Assembly (NCBI GenBank): GCA_026770615.1
Contig: MU631425.1
Coordinates: forward strand, 1-13,826
Reading direction: 5' to 3'
Source: Pavlovales sp. CCMP2436
Taxonomy: Eukaryota; Haptophyta; Pavlovophyceae; Pavlovales
DNA: 13,826 nt
A program made the translations under genes and the position numbers. How positions within the stretch are numbered: position 1 is the stretch's first letter; each line of letters starts with the position of its first letter. The notes beneath the pieces were generated by a model. That model was not told the DNA's origin, did not search any database, and saw only the letters and a list, made by a program, of their open reading frames with translations. Positions 13,439 to 13,826 of the stretch are shown here, piece by piece.

Positions 13439-13826
13439 GAAGTATGGGGGTGCCCCAGAAAATAAATCAACCGAGCAATTCACGCATGCCGAGTGGGAGT
13501 CGATATTCTTTAACTACCATGTCTACCGAGGGATTTCACCAACGCCCCCCTGTTCCCATCATTCTCGACCGCTTTCCACCACGCTCCAGCGTGACTCCCG
13601 CGCGCGCCCCCACGGCTTTCCTCGGAATCTCCAGTGTATGTAATCCCCCCCCGCCCGGTCTGCGGGGTTCTGCCGAGTCTTCGAAGGTCTCGTTGGGTCT
13701 GCGTTGGGTTCGCGTTGGCCGCGCACAAGGTCCGCGCATTAAAGTCGGTCGCGTGGCTCACAAAGTGCTAAAAAGTTCACACAAGCCCCCGCCAGGCCGC
13801 GCCTCGGCCGCACCATGCACACGCGC
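13439..13826. other. GC-rich right end without a convincing gene
   Basis: The region turns clearly GC-rich (runs of C at 13538-13544 and 13646-13653, many CpG). Open frames here have no ATG start of note and biased compositions rich in Arg, Gly and Pro, as expected by chance in GC-rich DNA. It may be the upstream regulatory region of the minus-strand block, an element end, or host flank. No RNA gene or terminal repeat was seen. Confidence 0.45.

Noticed and set aside
13510..13761. Minus-strand 83-codon frame at the right end
   Set aside because: Starts with GTG, Gly/Arg/Ala-rich, in GC-rich DNA where long chance frames are expected; no motif.
1..13826. Terminal inverted repeats, CRISPR arrays, tRNA or rRNA genes
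   Set aside because: Visual comparison of both ends on both strands gave no inverted match; no regular spaced repeats and no tRNA-like or rRNA-like sequence were found. A dot plot could still show short or degenerate terminal repeats.

Overview
The window looks like most or all of a Polinton-like virus (PLV, class of small double-jelly-roll dsDNA viruses of eukaryotes), either free or integrated. The case rests on a morphogenesis set in the left half: an A32/FtsK-type packaging ATPase, a penton-like minor capsid protein and a double-jelly-roll-type major capsid protein. A class-3 lipase follows, and the right half carries a replication block with a superfamily 1 helicase and a family-A-like (TV-Pol-like) polymerase. 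This is typical PLV content. I see no protein-primed PolB, no retroviral-type or tyrosine integrase, no maturation protease and no terminal inverted repeat, so the window may be incomplete at one or both ends. The host cannot be named. A probable spliceosomal intron in the lipase gene and an AATAAA signal point to expression in a eukaryotic nucleus.

Layout. 1-377: AT-rich, no gene. 378-2756, minus strand: unknown Pro-rich/coiled-coil protein, packaging ATPase, small basic protein. 2757-2798: short divergent promoter region. 2799-5244, plus strand: penton, a small hydrophobic Gly/Ala-rich protein, major capsid protein. 5480-6624, plus strand: lipase, probably two exons around a 260-bp intron. 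6838-13438, minus strand: small unknown gene, 148-aa unknown gene, polymerase, helicase, a 289-aa unknown protein just upstream of the helicase, two or three fragments of another unknown protein, and a small zinc-finger-like protein. 13439-13826: GC-rich, nothing convincing.

The most striking property is the state of the genes. The capsid genes, the 436-aa gene and the lipase are clean. The ATPase and the small hydrophobic gene each carry one in-frame stop followed by convincing coding sequence. The minus-strand block from 6.8 to 13 kb is interrupted by at least six reading-frame changes, which split the helicase between motifs III and V and spread the polymerase motifs over three frames. Either this is an ageing integrated element whose replication genes decay faster than its capsid genes, or the source sequence carries uncorrected indels (several breaks sit at short homopolymers), or some breaks are recoded. 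The sequence alone cannot decide, and this is the main thing to check.
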